From the NCBI GenBank assembly GCA_004123355.1, contig SCHM01000004.1:4310316-4374315 (forward strand): a stretch of 64,000 nt of DNA, in the 5' to 3' direction. The DNA comes from Amphirosellinia nigrospora (lineage: Eukaryota; Ascomycota; Sordariomycetes; Xylariales; Xylariaceae). The notes beneath the pieces are model-generated. The model did not search any database. It was not told where the DNA came from and saw only the letters and a program-made list of their open reading frames with translations. Every line of letters starts with the position of its first letter. The stretch's first letter is position 1. The position numbers and the translations under genes were made by a program. Positions 12,097-25,054 of this stretch are shown here, piece after piece.

Positions 12097-13525
12097 TTAT
12101 TGAGAGGCACACTGCACGCGCTCGGCATGCGGGTGGCCGTCTTCGTCCTCTTCATCCATTGCCGCCGCACCTCCAAAGCCTCTGGCTTGACCGGAGTTGT
12201 CCAGATCTTCCAGGTCGGCAACGTCAGTCATGGCATCCGCAGGCGGTACAACCTCCATGCTAGGGGCCGGGAGTATCTTTCGGAGAGCCTCAAAGGCTTC
12301 AGCATCGTCGGTCCAACCACGCTCGGGGAACTTGACAGCGAACTGGATATACATGTTGCCAACATCATGATGTCGGTGCGAAGGCATACCTTGTCCGCGC
12401 ACCATTTTGACGGCGTCTATTCGGATGTGTTAGTCGTGCTACGAATAAAGAACAGAAAGGTTGGGAGATGGCTTACCTGGGGCGATGGCCTCACCGGGCA
12501 TGATCTCAACATTCAACCATCGATCATCAAGATGCTCAATGTGAATTGTACCTCCTGCCAAGGCTGTAACAAGCTCAATCTCACACCGATAGAGAAGATC
12601 ATCTTCTTTTCGTGTGAATCTCGGGTGGGGTTTCTGCTCGATCTCGAAAACGACATCTCCAGCTTGAACACCTGGGGCCTGGTCACCTTCGCCTCTGAAC
12701 TCGACTTTAGTTCCGCTACGAACGCCCTTGTCGACGTGAACGTGCAAGACCTTCCGGTCCACAACAGTCTTCTTGCCGTTGCAGCCCTTGCAGCGATCTT
12801 TCTCCTTGATTATTTCGCCCTCGCCACTGCAGTCAGGGCACACAGTCTGGAAGCGTTGGATCATGGGACCCATTTGACGCATCATGGTCTTCATACCATG
12901 ACCATCACAGCCAGGGCAGCGCTTGACAGCACCTTCTTTACCACCTCGGCCTTCACACTTAGGGCAAATGACAGAGCGCTGCAGGGCTAGCTTAGAGACC
13001 TTCCCTCTGTAGATATCCTCCAAGGAGACCTTGTGTGTGTGATGGATGGTTCGCGCCTTGGGGGGCCGCGGGCTTGGCCACCCATGCCGCCAAACATACC
13101 GCCCAGACCACCACCAAAAGAGCCACCACCGAAGAACTGAGCGAAGAGATCCTCGGCAGCCATACCGCCTCCGGCACCACCTTCCAGACCGGCTTCGCCA
13201 TACTGGTCGTATAGACCGCGTTTTTGGGAGTCTGACAGGATTTCATAGGCATGAGAGATCTCCTTGAACTTCTCTTCGGCACCGGGGTTATGAGCGTTCT
13301 TGTCTATAGAATAGGGTTAGCCTATACATTGCGACATCCATGCGCCATCATCTAGACCTACCAGGATGATACTTGAGGGCCCCTACTTTGTAGGCCTTCC
13401 TGAGCTCTTGGTCTGTGGCCGTTGGCGGCACCTATGGCAATGTCAGCGTATTTATCTAACAGGACAAGGCCTATGATTAGTGGACATACCCCAAGGATCT
13501 CGTAGAGCTTTGATTCTTTAACCAT
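12097..13525 (-). CDS. YDJ1: Type I Hsp40 (DnaJ), farnesylated Ydj1/Mas5 type
   Basis: Cytosolic Hsp70 co-chaperone. Starts [13 protein letters not shown]; the J-domain has the HPD motif ([14 protein letters not shown]), followed by a Gly/Phe-rich linker, four CxxCxGxG-type zinc modules ([32 protein letters not shown]), the beta-barrel substrate domains and a C-terminal CASQ, a CaaX farnesylation box identical to that of yeast Ydj1. Exons on the minus strand: 13525-13490, 13431-13362, 13303-12477 and 12416-12097. The introns are 58, 58 and 60 bp, with GT-AG ends and correct phases (the HPD Asp codon is split by intron 2). One frameshift lies in the six-base G run (C on the coding strand) at 13060-13065, just before the zinc region, fitting one lost base. 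Given how essential this gene is, an assembly error is likely. Confidence 0.93.
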
Positions 13526-13979
13526 CTTGTCGGGTTAGGATACGGAACGAGGTGAGTAACGAGGTTGGTGCACCGGTCGGTTCCGGAATATAATGGTGTA
13601 GAACAAGTTAGAGAATCTGCAAGAGGGTCTGGTCAATTTTGATATACGCCGCCTGTCAAGGGGAACAGTTGTAGCATAGCATGGGTGACTACACAATACA
13701 AGATTGAAGCAGCGGGGATGTTGAATAATGTGTAGCCCGGCGCGATTTGAGGTGGAAGGCGACAGAAAAAGTCAAGCACTGAGCCCCACACAGGCGTGAA
13801 TCAGGCTGGTAACCAGTATCTACCGTAGCTCGGTAGCCTAGTGTAACAATAGGCTGTGAGAGTGAGAGTGAGAGTGTAGCGACAGTCATGCTAGGGATGG
13901 AAGAAGGGATAAAACACCCGAACCATGCCAAGGATTTAGGAATGCTTAACAGTTAGAAGGAAAAGACGAAATAATTAAG

Positions 13980-13999
13980 GAGAGAGAGAGAGAGAGAGA
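13980..13999. repeat. (GA)10 microsatellite
   Basis: Perfect dinucleotide tract upstream of the YDJ1 start, within likely 5' regulatory sequence of that gene. Confidence 0.9.
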
Positions 14000-14342
14000 T
14001 ATGCTTTACTTACCCGCTAGGTGCAACCACAGTTGCTCGGAAGTGTTGTTGGTGCAATAGGAGTCTAGTGACTACGACCGACGACGCCTGGCGCAACCTT
14101 ATGGCGAGGTTTGCAAACTCTGATTTGGGTTCAGACGTAATTGGTTTGTATTATTGTACGGGGGACGAGGAGAAGACAAATACGAAGCCTGTGGCACGAA
14201 GAATGGTTGCCGTGGAAAATAAAGTGTTGATGCAAAAGCAGCCTCGGATTTCTAGAAGGGCCTGGAGTTGTTAGGCGCACAATTCGGTCAATCAAGGAGC
14301 TGTAGCGAGAGAACGCGCAGATGTAGACTGCCAAGTGCCGGG

Positions 14343-14372
14343 TGCTGGATGCTGGATGCTGGATGCTGAATG
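14343..14372. repeat. Short tandem repeat, unit CTGGATG
   Basis: Three near-perfect 7-bp copies of CTGGATG followed by a variant (CTGAATG). Non-coding. Confidence 0.8.
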
Positions 14373-17300
14373 CCTGCTGTACTGTACAAGTGTCGAGCAG
14401 AGAGGAGTGGTGGCCTTGTAGGTTTGTTCCAAGTTGTTAATTATCTTGGAGGGAGGCGTTAGCAATCAAGCAAGGCGCGGGACACGAGTTAGGTCTACCT
14501 ACTCTACTCATTCCAAGGGAGCCGCTGCCAAAACTCAACCAACCAGTAGACCTAGGTAACCTTCCGAGGCTGACTTGATGCGCCACTAGAACTTTCCCAT
14601 CGAAACAGATGGAATCGTGGCTTGGGCACCGATGTAGCTTGCAGTATCTGGGGCGGCTGAAAGCAGCGATACTGCGAGACGAATGCGCTGAAGCTGCCAC
14701 CAGCTCAGCCCCACGCTACCTATGGGTACCTCTGTCTCGGGGGGGCCAATGCGTCTTTGTCTAATTCCGGCAGTGTAATGGAACCCTTCCAGGGGCTGCC
14801 TAGCCTGTATGTGGGGCTGTTAGGCATGGAAAAGTGGTGGGGGCTCCGGTGACGGTGGCCGATGGACGATTCCAGATCCCATTCGAAGAGGGGGAGAGAG
14901 CCTACCTAAGCTACCTACGTACCTAACCTACCTACTGTACCTTAGAGCCTTGCCTCCCCGCAGAGCCCACCAAGTAATGCTTGGGGCGCTAGAGGTCGCC
15001 CTTCTGGCCGTCTTTCGCCATGGCTAAGTACAGTAGCTACGATAACGTGACGAACTATCTCTGCAAACAAAAAACATTGAGATCAAGTCGTACAATTTTA
15101 TGACCAGATATCGCTAAAAGATTCATCTAAGAACGGGTCATGCGAGTCGAAATGAATGATAACACGTACGCAGAACTGGTTGGTATTGAGTAGGGTCTTT
15201 CCTCCATCTCCCCGCAATAAGGCTTTAGAAGAGTTAATCGCCAAGCACATGCTTAGGATCGCTGGCCCCAAAAGGGTCGAATGCACACATATATATATCT
15301 TATGTGTATATCCATTACAAAGCTGGTTTCGTAAAACGAGGTCGGTCTAGGGCGCAGGCTTGAAAGATCCAACACAGAAGTGTCGGCGGGATTTGCGATA
15401 ACGCTAACATCTGACAGTCTCATCACCGCCTATCTTCCGCAAAGATGTGGTGATACCAGGCATAAGAAAAGGGCATAGCAGGGCGCTTACAAACCCCGTA
15501 CTCCCCTTCCGTTGTGTACACCTTGCTTACCCTTGTTATATGTGAAGACCTCCAGCCAAAATTCCGATGTGATGGCGATCCATACGGCTACACCTCACGA
15601 AACTGGACGATTTTCATATCCGCATAATCAAAGTATGAAACATCCCTATTTGTCGCGACGCCACAATACGACATTTCAGCTGAGTCCACGCATTCACTGT
15701 TTATTCTCGGTTTGTTCTCGTTGTAGCTTGAAACGTCTAAATAAGGGCGTTTAACTGTAGATAAATGCCTAGTGCGCGCTATATTATATGAGGGGTCAAG
15801 GTGAAGAACAACAACGAGAACAGGTGTTGTAAGCTTACATGGTAGAGTTCCAAATCCCCCTTCTAAGACAACATGTGCAGTGGAATTAGCGCTCCCCAGT
15901 GTTGGGTGCTTGACGTATGTATGGTACTTATATACAGCAGCAGCGCCTGCAAAGTCCCTTGCCAAGATTTAATGCTGGTTTAAGCAAGACCACAAGATAG
16001 ATGGAAAGGAAGACGACTCTGTTTCGACGGAGTTTATGTAAATAATCCGTAAAAACCATACTATGTACACGGTATCTCGCATTGCTCGGGTTGGGTGGAT
16101 CAGCTCTCCAATCAGCTGGCTTTCGCTTGCACCTTTAGTCCTTGTTGTTTGGTATAGATTCGTCCAGTAGTCTAGCGGCGGATGCATTGCCAGTCTCAGG
16201 CAGTCCCCAGGGAAGCGAGGCCTACGTGTAGATTCGTAGTCTGACATAATTGAAATGCTCCCACGTATGGACGATTGGACGATACCCTTGCAAACTCATC
16301 CTTCATCTTGATCAGTGATCAGATAGCCTATTACCCAGGTTATGCCAAGTTACCCACTGAATTGGACCATTATGTAAACAAGCCAAGAAGAGACAGGCAC
16401 GATACCAGAAAATATGGTCCGAGTATTAAATACTTAATAACACGGCAGCTACCTACGATATAGTGTATATGTTGGTGGAGGGGGAATTCCAACTGATGTA
16501 ATCTGTAGGTATAGGTGTACTGTGCCCTTGGCCATAACCTATGTCAACGACCTTGATTTATATGACGCTGACAACATTTCCGGGGTAATAACTCAAGATA
16601 TCTTGAAGGCAGAGTTGGGAGATGCCATAACGCATAATAACTCTGGAGCTATTACAGACTCGAGTAGAACGCGTGTTGTTGTTAGCGATGTGTATACTAG
16701 TAATAGGCATATCCATTCCATTATCTTTTTATAACTACCTACTTTTGCCCTCATCTAGCAGTTGTAAACAGGCTATTTCTAATTTCGGTAATTTTGACCC
16801 CAGTAGGTCTGCCTACGCTAGTGCATAGGACTTACAATTTGATACGTCTCATTTTCCTTAGTAGCCTATGAATTCTTCTTTCTCCTACTTCTATTTGGAC
16901 AATTTTCTGCTTTGTTTACCATGTTTCCCTGCATGAATACAACACGAATATGACAAAATCATAAGCATCAGAAGTGTCTTGTTACGTGATCTCACAGCAC
17001 GAGTTGCAGCAACAAACTTTGTAATATGCATGTGTTGAGCATGGGTCCCCGATGTCAACCTGCAATTACAAAGACAATCAGTCAGCAGCGGCCTCTGCTA
17101 ATCATAGGGCTAGTGGGCAGGGGTCATCAATCCCACAATAAGGCTTAGCGGAAGTGTTACAGTAGGTCGGCAGCAGATGCCTTCACTGGACCTATGACAC
17201 GGCTCACCGCTAGGGTTCGGCCCACTCATATCCGTGACCTGCTCAATACGAGGTCAGGAGCATTAGCCTAGTTGTAGGTAGAGAGACAGACACCAAGACG

Positions 17301-18342
17301 TTTCTGACCTTAGTGTTGTGTCGTCTGGGCGGTGAATTGTGATACTAGGTACTTCTATAATAACAGTATTAGACACCAAGCTCTGTTGGAGTAGAAGCGA
17401 AAGAAAATAGCCAAGCAGAGGAGAGCTGAGGCTCTACACCGTCATGAGACTTTGTCAAAACCAAAAGTTTGAAATTAAATATTGATCTGTAGATCGTTCT
17501 TTAAAGATGAGTAGGTACCAGCACCTAGTTGCATTGCATGATATCAGTACCAATCAAAACATGAATACAGTGTATCGAAGTTTGGTATGACAAAGGAGTT
17601 TTATGCTTAAAGTATGGGGTTGCTATACACACCAGGGCACGAGTGAGCCCAGGCAGCGTGGCCGATCCAAGGACTGTACTGAGGTTAGTCTGCCGTATCC
17701 GAGGTCGGATCTTCAGGTGTAGTTGTCGGCCATCGCCGAAAAGGAAGGCTGATGTAGGTATCGTCCTGGCTGTATCTCGGGACGCCTCGGGGGTGTTGCT
17801 TTAGATTCAGTCAAGCTTCCATAATTTGACAACGGATGATCCTTTTCCTTTCCATTAACTAACTCGTTTAGTGCGTGCTTGGAGGTCAAAGCCAAGGATG
17901 AAGTCATCCTCTAGTCCAGACCCTATCACCGCGTGATCGAGGTAGAGCTGATAGACAATGATCGTGCCCTGACCCACACGTCACGTAAACGAGTCGATAG
18001 ACTGTACAGACCTTGAACTGAAAATAGCTGCTGCATCGCGAATAACCCGCACAATGCACAGTTTGGAGACCAGGGTTCGGGTATCCATGCTATCGGGAAT
18101 TGGGTCGGCAATTATATAGATCACTAATCTTCAACTCGCATGCATATCAAGTCTCCTGTCGCTCCAGCTACAACTCTGATATTCTATCTGAGTGATCCAG
18201 TTTTCGGCCGGTAGACCTCAGCCTTTGTATCTCGAATCGACCCATCGCTTGCCAGGGCGTTGACATCAACATCAACTCCTTAAGCTAGCTTCCGACTGAT
18301 ATCTTCTGGACATCGATCTTCCCCTCCTTGGACTAAGGCATC

Positions 18343-19351
18343 ATGGAAACATCAAATAGTCCTCCTACATCCTCGGATAGCCAGACCCGGAGACGAAAGG
18401 GTCGGAATAGTGATATCCGGAAGGAGCAGAATAGGATAGCATCTCGAGCTTATCGTATGTTTTCTTATTCCCGGGATAGGATCTACCTTATCTAGCTAGT
18501 CGACATCCTAGCTAATGTGGCAAATAGGAGAAAAACGAAGGCAAAAACTAGCACTGCTAGACGAGATCCTAAAGGGTGACACTCATACTGACTCCATGAG
18601 CTCAGTGTCAGATGAGTCAACGACACCAGCGCCGGAGTTCCGTGCGATGGAATCTACCGGTAAATCTAGGCATTCGTCGAATAGTCCAGTGCCGTACTAC
18701 ATGTCCGCTATCCCAGCGCTGCCTTCCGTGCCGGCGGGCATCCATCTGCCCTCGAACGGCCCGAATCGCGACACGGAAGCCTATGTTGGTTATGGCTATT
18801 CTGTGAAGAACTACGACAGTCAGGAGACTGAAAGACTCGCCCTCAGCATACTAGTTATGCTGATAGCCCAAACATGTCGACAGCTGGGATGAGTTCTGGC
18901 TATGTATCCCCTCTTCCATCATCTATAACACCGATACTACCAACGCCAATGTTCCCATTCGACGAAGAGTTCGTGGGTGATTCGTTCAGCGCCTATTCTC
19001 AGCTAGAAACTAGCGTGCCAGCTTTTCAGCTGCGTCGGGTTACGATTCGAACATGATCAACGCGCTTCAGAGTCTTTCGAGGCTGAATGACACCCAGCAA
19101 CAGATTGTAGCCTACTTACAGAAGAAGAGAGGAATGCAGCCAGCCGCAACCGATAATCCATTTCATATCGGCTATGGTAGCTACCAGGTTCCCGTACCAC
19201 GATCAAGCCCGATATCAGGTGAGCAGTATTTAAACGACCGGCCATTTGATCACAGTTTAACGTGTCCATAGGCCACTTACAGCACAGCCAAGACATCATA
19301 CAGCCAAACAAGGAATACTCCGAACGATACGCCTCCAAATCTCATCGATGA
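18343..19351 (+). CDS. Short bZIP-like transcription regulator, three exons
   Basis: The start METSNSPPTSSDSQTRRRKG leads into a basic region RKEQNRIASRAYREKRRQKL, which matches the fungal bZIP/AP-1-like DNA-contact pattern (N..A.R.YR.KRR). The leucine zipper is barely present: only LALLDEIL follows before a Ser/Thr/Pro-rich region. Exons: 18343-18454, intron 18455-18527 (GTATGT...TAG), a long second exon to 19218, intron 19219-19271 (GTGAGC...TAG), and a last exon to TGA at 19349-19351. The long exon slips frame twice, near 18836-18842 and near the TTTT run at about 19022-19027, each by one missing base. The protein continues sensibly in the shifted frame (MINALQSLSRLNDTQQQIVA). It is probably a nuclear regulator; targets unknown. 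Confidence 0.7.
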
Positions 19352-20619
19352 GCCCAGCATGTGATTCCAGGTGTTACGAGCTAGACGTGGCCACACGTCG
19401 GAATCCAAGGAGGAATTGCGGCAAATAAGGCTTCGATAGGCCTGGCAAAGGCGCCCGCTAGCCGTCAAGATCTTGACCCAAGAATTTCCAGAGGAAATAA
19501 AGCCTAGCTGAATACATGGTCTGGGCAAGATAGACAGCATCGGTTTGAACAACTCCGCCATGCACTATTGGTTCCATTTATACAGCCGGGCAATGAAAGA
19601 TTGGTGAAATTCCTGGGTACTAAGACCCTGAACTACCATTGTTCCATGTCGGCGTCGCCAGCTTCCTCGTTGCGGGCGGTCTGCATGCTACAAGAGTCAT
19701 GGCATTAAATCTGACCAAACTCTACCACCGCAGCGGTGTATGACAGAACCCAAGCCGATTGGCTTCACGCCTGTTTGGCCGGCGCCTATCTAGGGGCTGT
19801 GGAGATATTAGCTGGGCGCACGCACGCGATACCTTCTCAAAAGCCAGGATTACGAAGGATATGGTATATATCGGTATGAGTCCGATATAAGCGACCACAG
19901 AAACCCCAAAGTCATTGCCAAATCGGCCCTCCTCTACGAATATATACCGTAGGAGCAAGTTGTTAAGCACCCGATACCTATTGGCTTCAAGGTATTACGG
20001 TAAATAGGGGTCTTGTCGGCTCCGCTAAGCATATGTATATTTAGCAACTGGACGGTATCCGGTTTGTAACGGACGAGATAAACATCGACTCTCTGCTCTA
20101 TAACTAATAAAAGAGTTTGAAGAGGTAGAAGCTAAAAAGCCGCCTTGCTAAAGGATGGAGACAGGATAAGAGGAAGGAGACGGGCCTGCAATGAGATCAT
20201 AATGGTCTGATGTGGTGAGGAGTTGAGGACCAGAAGCTATGAAGGCATTGTGTGCTGCCACGTCAAGGATATCAAAATCCTATCGCGGAAGGACTATGTT
20301 GTTCATTCGTGCGCCCTATATAAGAAATAATTCGGTATGGGTGTATCTGCAGGTTAAATGGCTTTTTCAATTCTCCAGTGGTATGATACATATTATATCG
20401 GGTTAACTAATGCTTATAGGTGATATATATCCTATAAACCTTGGAAATTTATGGCAAAGAGTATTTCTCTTTAAAGCTTGGAATTATTAGATTAACCTAC
20501 AAGTAACTAATTGGTTGGGAATCCATTAATTCGTATCGTAATCTAGCGAAGACAGCCTATGAAGTGATGATACAATACACATACACAATGAGAAACTAAC
20601 ATGTCGGATATAGTTATAG
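19352..20619. other. Convergent intergenic, 1.27 kb
   Basis: Between the bZIP-like gene and the 3' end of NOP14. AT-rich in the second half. No gene or RNA recognised. Confidence 0.5.
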
Positions 20620-23600
20620 TTAACTTCTCTTCGCTGCTCGCTTCCTTGCTTGTCTTTCTCGGTCGTATGCGTTCGCTTCTCGGCCCTCTTCTCCCTGGAT
20701 CTCAGCCACAAGCCTCTTATATTTCTTCTCGTATGCAGCATCCTTCTGCTTCTTGACTCGAAGTTTCTCGCGTGCCATGAAGTTGGCGTCTTTCCGCAAC
20801 TCCCGCATGGCGCCCTTGCGCTCCTTCTTATGCTCTGCTTTAAGCTTAGCTAAGTTCGCACGGTCCTTGTCGGCATCGTAGTGCCTGTTTGGATCAAATT
20901 GATCCTCAAACTTGGGATCGCTGTCTTAATACTATAGAATGTTATTAGCATTCAATGCTCGCCTTAGCTTAGAAAAACTAGATATTTTAAAAAGGGAGCG
21001 TAGGAGGTTAAACTTACGCTAGAGGTCGATGGTGGTGCAGTTCGAGTGGCCGCCGAGATAATTTGGACATGCTGAGCATAGTCTGGAGCTTTTTCTGTAA
21101 CTTTACAGCGTGGTCAACTAAGACTATGGGAAGCTGTGTTTTGCATGAGCCTTTAGTTAAGTGACCCAGGGCGAGAACAACTGGATTGAAAGACTCAATG
21201 AACGAAGGCTTGCCGGCATAGAGCTGTGATGATATGTCCAAGAGCTGGAGGGTAGTATTTAAGGCGGAGATTTTGGTTGATAGATGTTCTTGTTCTGAGC
21301 CAGACAGCGCAACGCAGTCAGTGACCTTTAGCCTCCGCACCTCAACTTCACTAGCACCCGTAATGCGTAGGCCTGAAATAGGTTCATGCTGGGGAAAGTT
21401 GCCTAGCTTCTTTGCTGGCTTGGTTGGCGCAAGAGACGTTACCGTATTAAGGCAGAAATTCATGAGCTCCGGGCAAAACCTTTGCGATACCTTTAAATAG
21501 TGTAAGGCTAGAGAACTCATGAAGACTCCTTGAACATAATCTGTTATACTCTTGGGTATTTTCTGCCCAGGTATCTCGTGATTAGCAACATCGCTGGCGT
21601 AATGACTGGGTGGAAAGCATCGCTCGGCGGAAAGATTGTCCCGATAGCCACCAGGACTACCAAGTCTCCCAGGGCAGGTGAAAGGCATCTACTGTTTAAG
21701 TCATTGATCTGGGAGCGAAATTCTTCCGAGATCTCTATAGGATATGACTTTGCAAGTGAATGGATATCTGTGGTAAATATTAATTAGTATCGTACTTCTA
21801 TAGTGTAACAATCAAAGATCAACAAAGAAGGGTCTTCCAATGTCAAGATCATTAGAGGTAACCGTTTAAACCGCGAAAGCCTCCGCGGAATAGGCGGCGT
21901 CACTTACGCCGTATGATGCTCTCCAGCGTCGCAAATGACGAGGATTTGGCCTGTTCGACAGGTGGACAAGGTACCGAACTAATACTCGAGAAAAGCTTGC
22001 TAGTTTCGTTTTGTTCTCGCTGGCTAGCTTTGGATGGTACAATATGCGAACTTTCTGGACTAGTGATGGGATTTGCTCTGACGACAAATTGTGCGAAATG
22101 TCTAGTAGTTGTTCTAGAGTCTCAGGACAACTACTTATCTCGCCTGTCTCGTGCTTCGCCATGTCACTCTCCTTAGAGAAAGCCGAATCGTGGGCTTCTG
22201 TTTCATTAAGGAGACCTTTTGTGAATTCGTCGTCTTCGTCGTTTTCCTCGTCTTCAGCAGACGAACTCTCATCCTCGGACTCAATGGGTTCCAAGTCTGA
22301 CCCACTTGCCAATAAATCATCTTCCACGATGAAGTCATCCTCGTCATCGAAACCGAGTTCTGTAGCTGTAGGACGTGTGCGAATCCCAGCACCAAGCTTA
22401 AAATCTTCCTCTTCATCCTCATCAAACCACCCTTGGTTTTCTATAGCTGGCTGGACGTCAGGGGTATCTTGTTCGTTGCCGTCTTCACTGTCACTTATTT
22501 CTTCCCCGCGCATTCTCCGTTGCCGCTTATCTTCTAGTTCCTTTAGCTTTTCCACATCTCGCCGAGCAATCTCTTCATCTGTTAAAGTTCTGTCCGAGGG
22601 TTTTGCCCTCCTGTCCATAGCAAGTTGCCTGAGCCGTAAATCATAGTCGCGTTCCATTTTTTCCTTCCCGGAACTGGCTGGCTTCGAGGTTGCTTCATCG
22701 CCCTCACTACTCTGTGCTTTGGGTTTTGTAAATAGAAGAGCTTGAATGTCAGACAGATCTTCGTCGAGCTATACAAGAGCAAAAATTTAGTATGCGCGAG
22801 GTAGACAGAGTTATAGTTTTGTAGCTTACCTCCTCTCTCAAATCCTCATCAGCGTCCTTCTGCGCCTGCCTCTCGGCTTTGTGCATCTTAGACTTCGCAA
22901 TGATTTCCTGATATATCTCCTGTTTTGTCTTTTTTCTTTCTGGCTCTCCGTCGACATTCTCTTCGACCTGATCCTCTGCATTATCCATGTCTCGCAGACG
23001 CTTCACACCGCGCTGGTTATCGGCTGACTCGTTGTCGGAGTCACTGCCCTCAGGACCAAGAAGATCTGTTTCTTCAAAATCGTCCCTCTCCGGAAATGAC
23101 AGAGACTTGCCCATGTGGGTTAATCCGTCAATAGGGTCATCGTCTTCGAGATCGAACATAGAAGTCTTGTGGGTTTGTTTCTCTCGTACAAAACGCTGAG
23201 CCATTTTCTCCTCGTATGTCATTGAAGCATCGTTTTCGCCGAATCGTTGGTCTCGTATACCGCCAGTTTTATTCCGTCGGTTCATCTCAGCTAGTAGTGT
23301 TTGGCGCCGCTGCAGTAGTTCAGTTAGTTAGATGTGCACATGGGCAGTCATCGGCGTGTCCGAGGTATAGTGTAGAACATACTCTCTCCTCACCCATGGC
23401 CTTTGCGTCACCAGGCCGACCTGCAATCCCCTTAGCGGCATCGCCCAATGCCGGGCGATTGGTCGTGACCTGGAATTTAGGACCTCGGGCATTGTGCTTG
23501 AAGTCGAATGGGTTGAACTCCTCTCGGATGCTTTCCAAGGCGGCAGCCCGTTTATTCGTGTTGACTTTGCCATTCTGGGCGATCTTCCGTCTCTGCTTCT

Positions 23601-23673
23601 TGCTCTGCTGCGGGCCAATGACACCTTGTTCTCGTAGAGAGGCCTTCAATCTCTTGAGCTGGGAGCCGGGCAT
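20620..23673 (-). CDS. NOP14: Nop14, U3 snoRNP / small-subunit processome factor
   Basis: Nucleolar protein needed for 18S rRNA processing and 40S assembly. Start MPGSQLKRLKASLREQGVIG, then NPFDFKHNARGPKFQV, EEKMAQRFVREKQ, long acidic Asp/Glu/Ser stretches, and the conserved C-terminus GAMRELRKDANFMAREKLR...EIQGEEGREANAYDRERQ. Introns on the minus strand: 23382-23310, 22829-22769, 21907-21768 and 21017-20932, all GT-AG with matching phases. Three one-base slips, near 21938-21944, 21566-21568 (CCC) and 20914-20916 (GGG), separate pieces that align well with the family (for example SITDYVQGVF and KFEDQFDPNRHYDADKDR). Its 5' end is 321 bp from the divergent gene at 23995, so they probably share a promoter region. 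Confidence 0.92.
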
Positions 23674-23994
23674 GTTGGCGATGAAGAAGGGAGTCTGCAG
23701 GTCTCGGGCGTAAACCGTCGTCTCTGGAGGGACCAATCGTGAAGTGCCTAGACTTTTTTTGGTACAACCAGCTATCAAGAATCTAATCTTATCAGCGTTT
23801 GCCCCACTTGCAGCACCTTATATGTAGGTGCTCAAGTGCTCAGAGAAATTGCCTATTAGAGTTAGTTTTATACTTACATCGATCGCATTGCCACATCTGA
23901 CGACGAGTTCGTACCTACTTACCTAGGTACTGTCCTGGAATCCCCACGATGCGAACTACATACTCTGCTATGGTGACTTGACAATGCGCTCAGT
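23674..23994. promoter_or_regulatory. Bidirectional promoter region, NOP14 and divergent gene
   Basis: 321 bp between two divergent start codons. Contains an ACCTACTTACCTAGGTAC patch (23913-23930). No TATA-like box stands out. Role inferred from geometry only. Confidence 0.5.
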
Positions 23995-25054
23995 ATGGGT
24001 TTCTTCTCATTCGCCCGGGACGAGCGCTTCATCGCTCTCGGCTTCGGCATGGCCACGATAGGTTGTGTTGCAGCCATGCGCGTCATTCTCCAGCACTCCC
24101 GTGACCGAGCAGAGATCCCACCAACGCAACCGAAAACCCAGTATATAACGCAAGACACCGAGGACTCGCTTAAGCTGAACACTCTCAACACTCTCTTACA
24201 GCATTACAACTTTGCCATACGCGACACTACGCTCAGAATTGTCGCTGGCCGCGCAGCAAATGATAATTCGGCCCTCGACGACCTGCTCTGGGGCATCACT
24301 CGCAAAGACTATGAGGAACGGATGCAAAGCCTACTTGCCCTCACCTTTGCTCTTGAAGACAGTATGATTCTACCCCTGTACCTCTACTACTGCTTGCCGC
24401 CTGACTCTTTCCCAAGATTCTTACCGAAGCTGTCTAGCAAAAGCGCTTAACACGCCGAAAGGCTACAGTGCCATCGTCCGGTCTCTAGAATTGTGCCTTG
24501 ACGATGTCGAGCATGAAATACTCGATGACCCCCTGTACGACGAATACTATTTACGAGACATGGGCGAGCAACGCTGCCTCCTATTAGTCTCTGTACTAAT
24601 CCATCACAACGGAGTTGAAAAGTTTGTGGAGGCAAATTTTGTAGAGAAGTGGCTAGCAAAGCAACCTTGGGGCGAAACAGACGAGGCGAGGCGCAAAAAC
24701 TTTGCCCTTTACATGGATCGCAAAAAAAACAGAATAAGCGACATCTGCCTGCATCTAAGGGCATCAAAGGCCGGGCGAAAAGCTCTTGTCAGGGCGAAAC
24801 TGGCTACCAAGTTGAAGAAGCCAAAAAGGGACCGATCTGCAAATATCAAGGTTGTCCTCGAGATCAGCATGGCAAACGAGGGTGATAGTACGCTTGAGAC
24901 CTCACAAATTGAATTGGTACCCCGAGTGAATGATCAAAGTATCGAAGAGCAACGGCTACGCCGACGACACCGAGAAGCTATGGTCTTGAATGACGGGACG
25001 CATTCGTTGGGGCGTGGCGATATAATCGAGCGAGAGCACGATTCTAACAATTGA
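23995..25054 (+). CDS. Conserved fungal membrane-anchored protein of unknown function
   Basis: Start MGFFSFARDERFIALGFGMA, with one N-terminal hydrophobic segment (about residues 13-31) that could be a membrane anchor, followed by a helical soluble region. Exon 1 is 23995-24361, the intron 24362-24437 (GTATGA...TAG, phase 1) and exon 2 24438-25054, giving LEDTKALNTPKGYSAIVRSL across the splice. Conserved-looking stretches include DDLLWGITRKDYEERMQSL, DPLYDEYYLRDMGEQRCLL, KVVLEISMANEG and a C-terminal EEQRLRRRHREAMVLNDGTH. I recognise it as a family of filamentous ascomycetes without an assigned role; the repeated helices suggest an ARM-like fold (inference). No frameshift is needed. Confidence 0.75.

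Larger units (their letters stand above)
13526..18342. other. Gene desert, 4.8 kb
   Basis: No gene with recognisable motifs on either strand; ORFs are short and lack splice support. The first kilobase probably holds the YDJ1 promoter. The stretch has a (GA)n tract at 13980, a short TGGATGC tandem near 14343 and CCTACC-rich patches near 14901-14940. From about 15.0 kb on it is AT-rich without visible structure. Confidence 0.5.

Noticed and set aside
12058-12990. 310-codon plus-strand ORF
   Set aside because: Antisense to YDJ1 exons, whose zinc and substrate-binding motifs on the minus strand are unmistakable; the plus-strand product has no motif.
22011-22646. 211-codon Ser-rich plus-strand ORF
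   Set aside because: Complement of the acidic Asp/Glu-rich part of NOP14; poly-Ser is the expected shadow of such codons.
24362-24437. Apparent frameshift in the gene at 23995
   Set aside because: A GTATGA...CTAG intron with correct phase explains it and restores conserved sequence.
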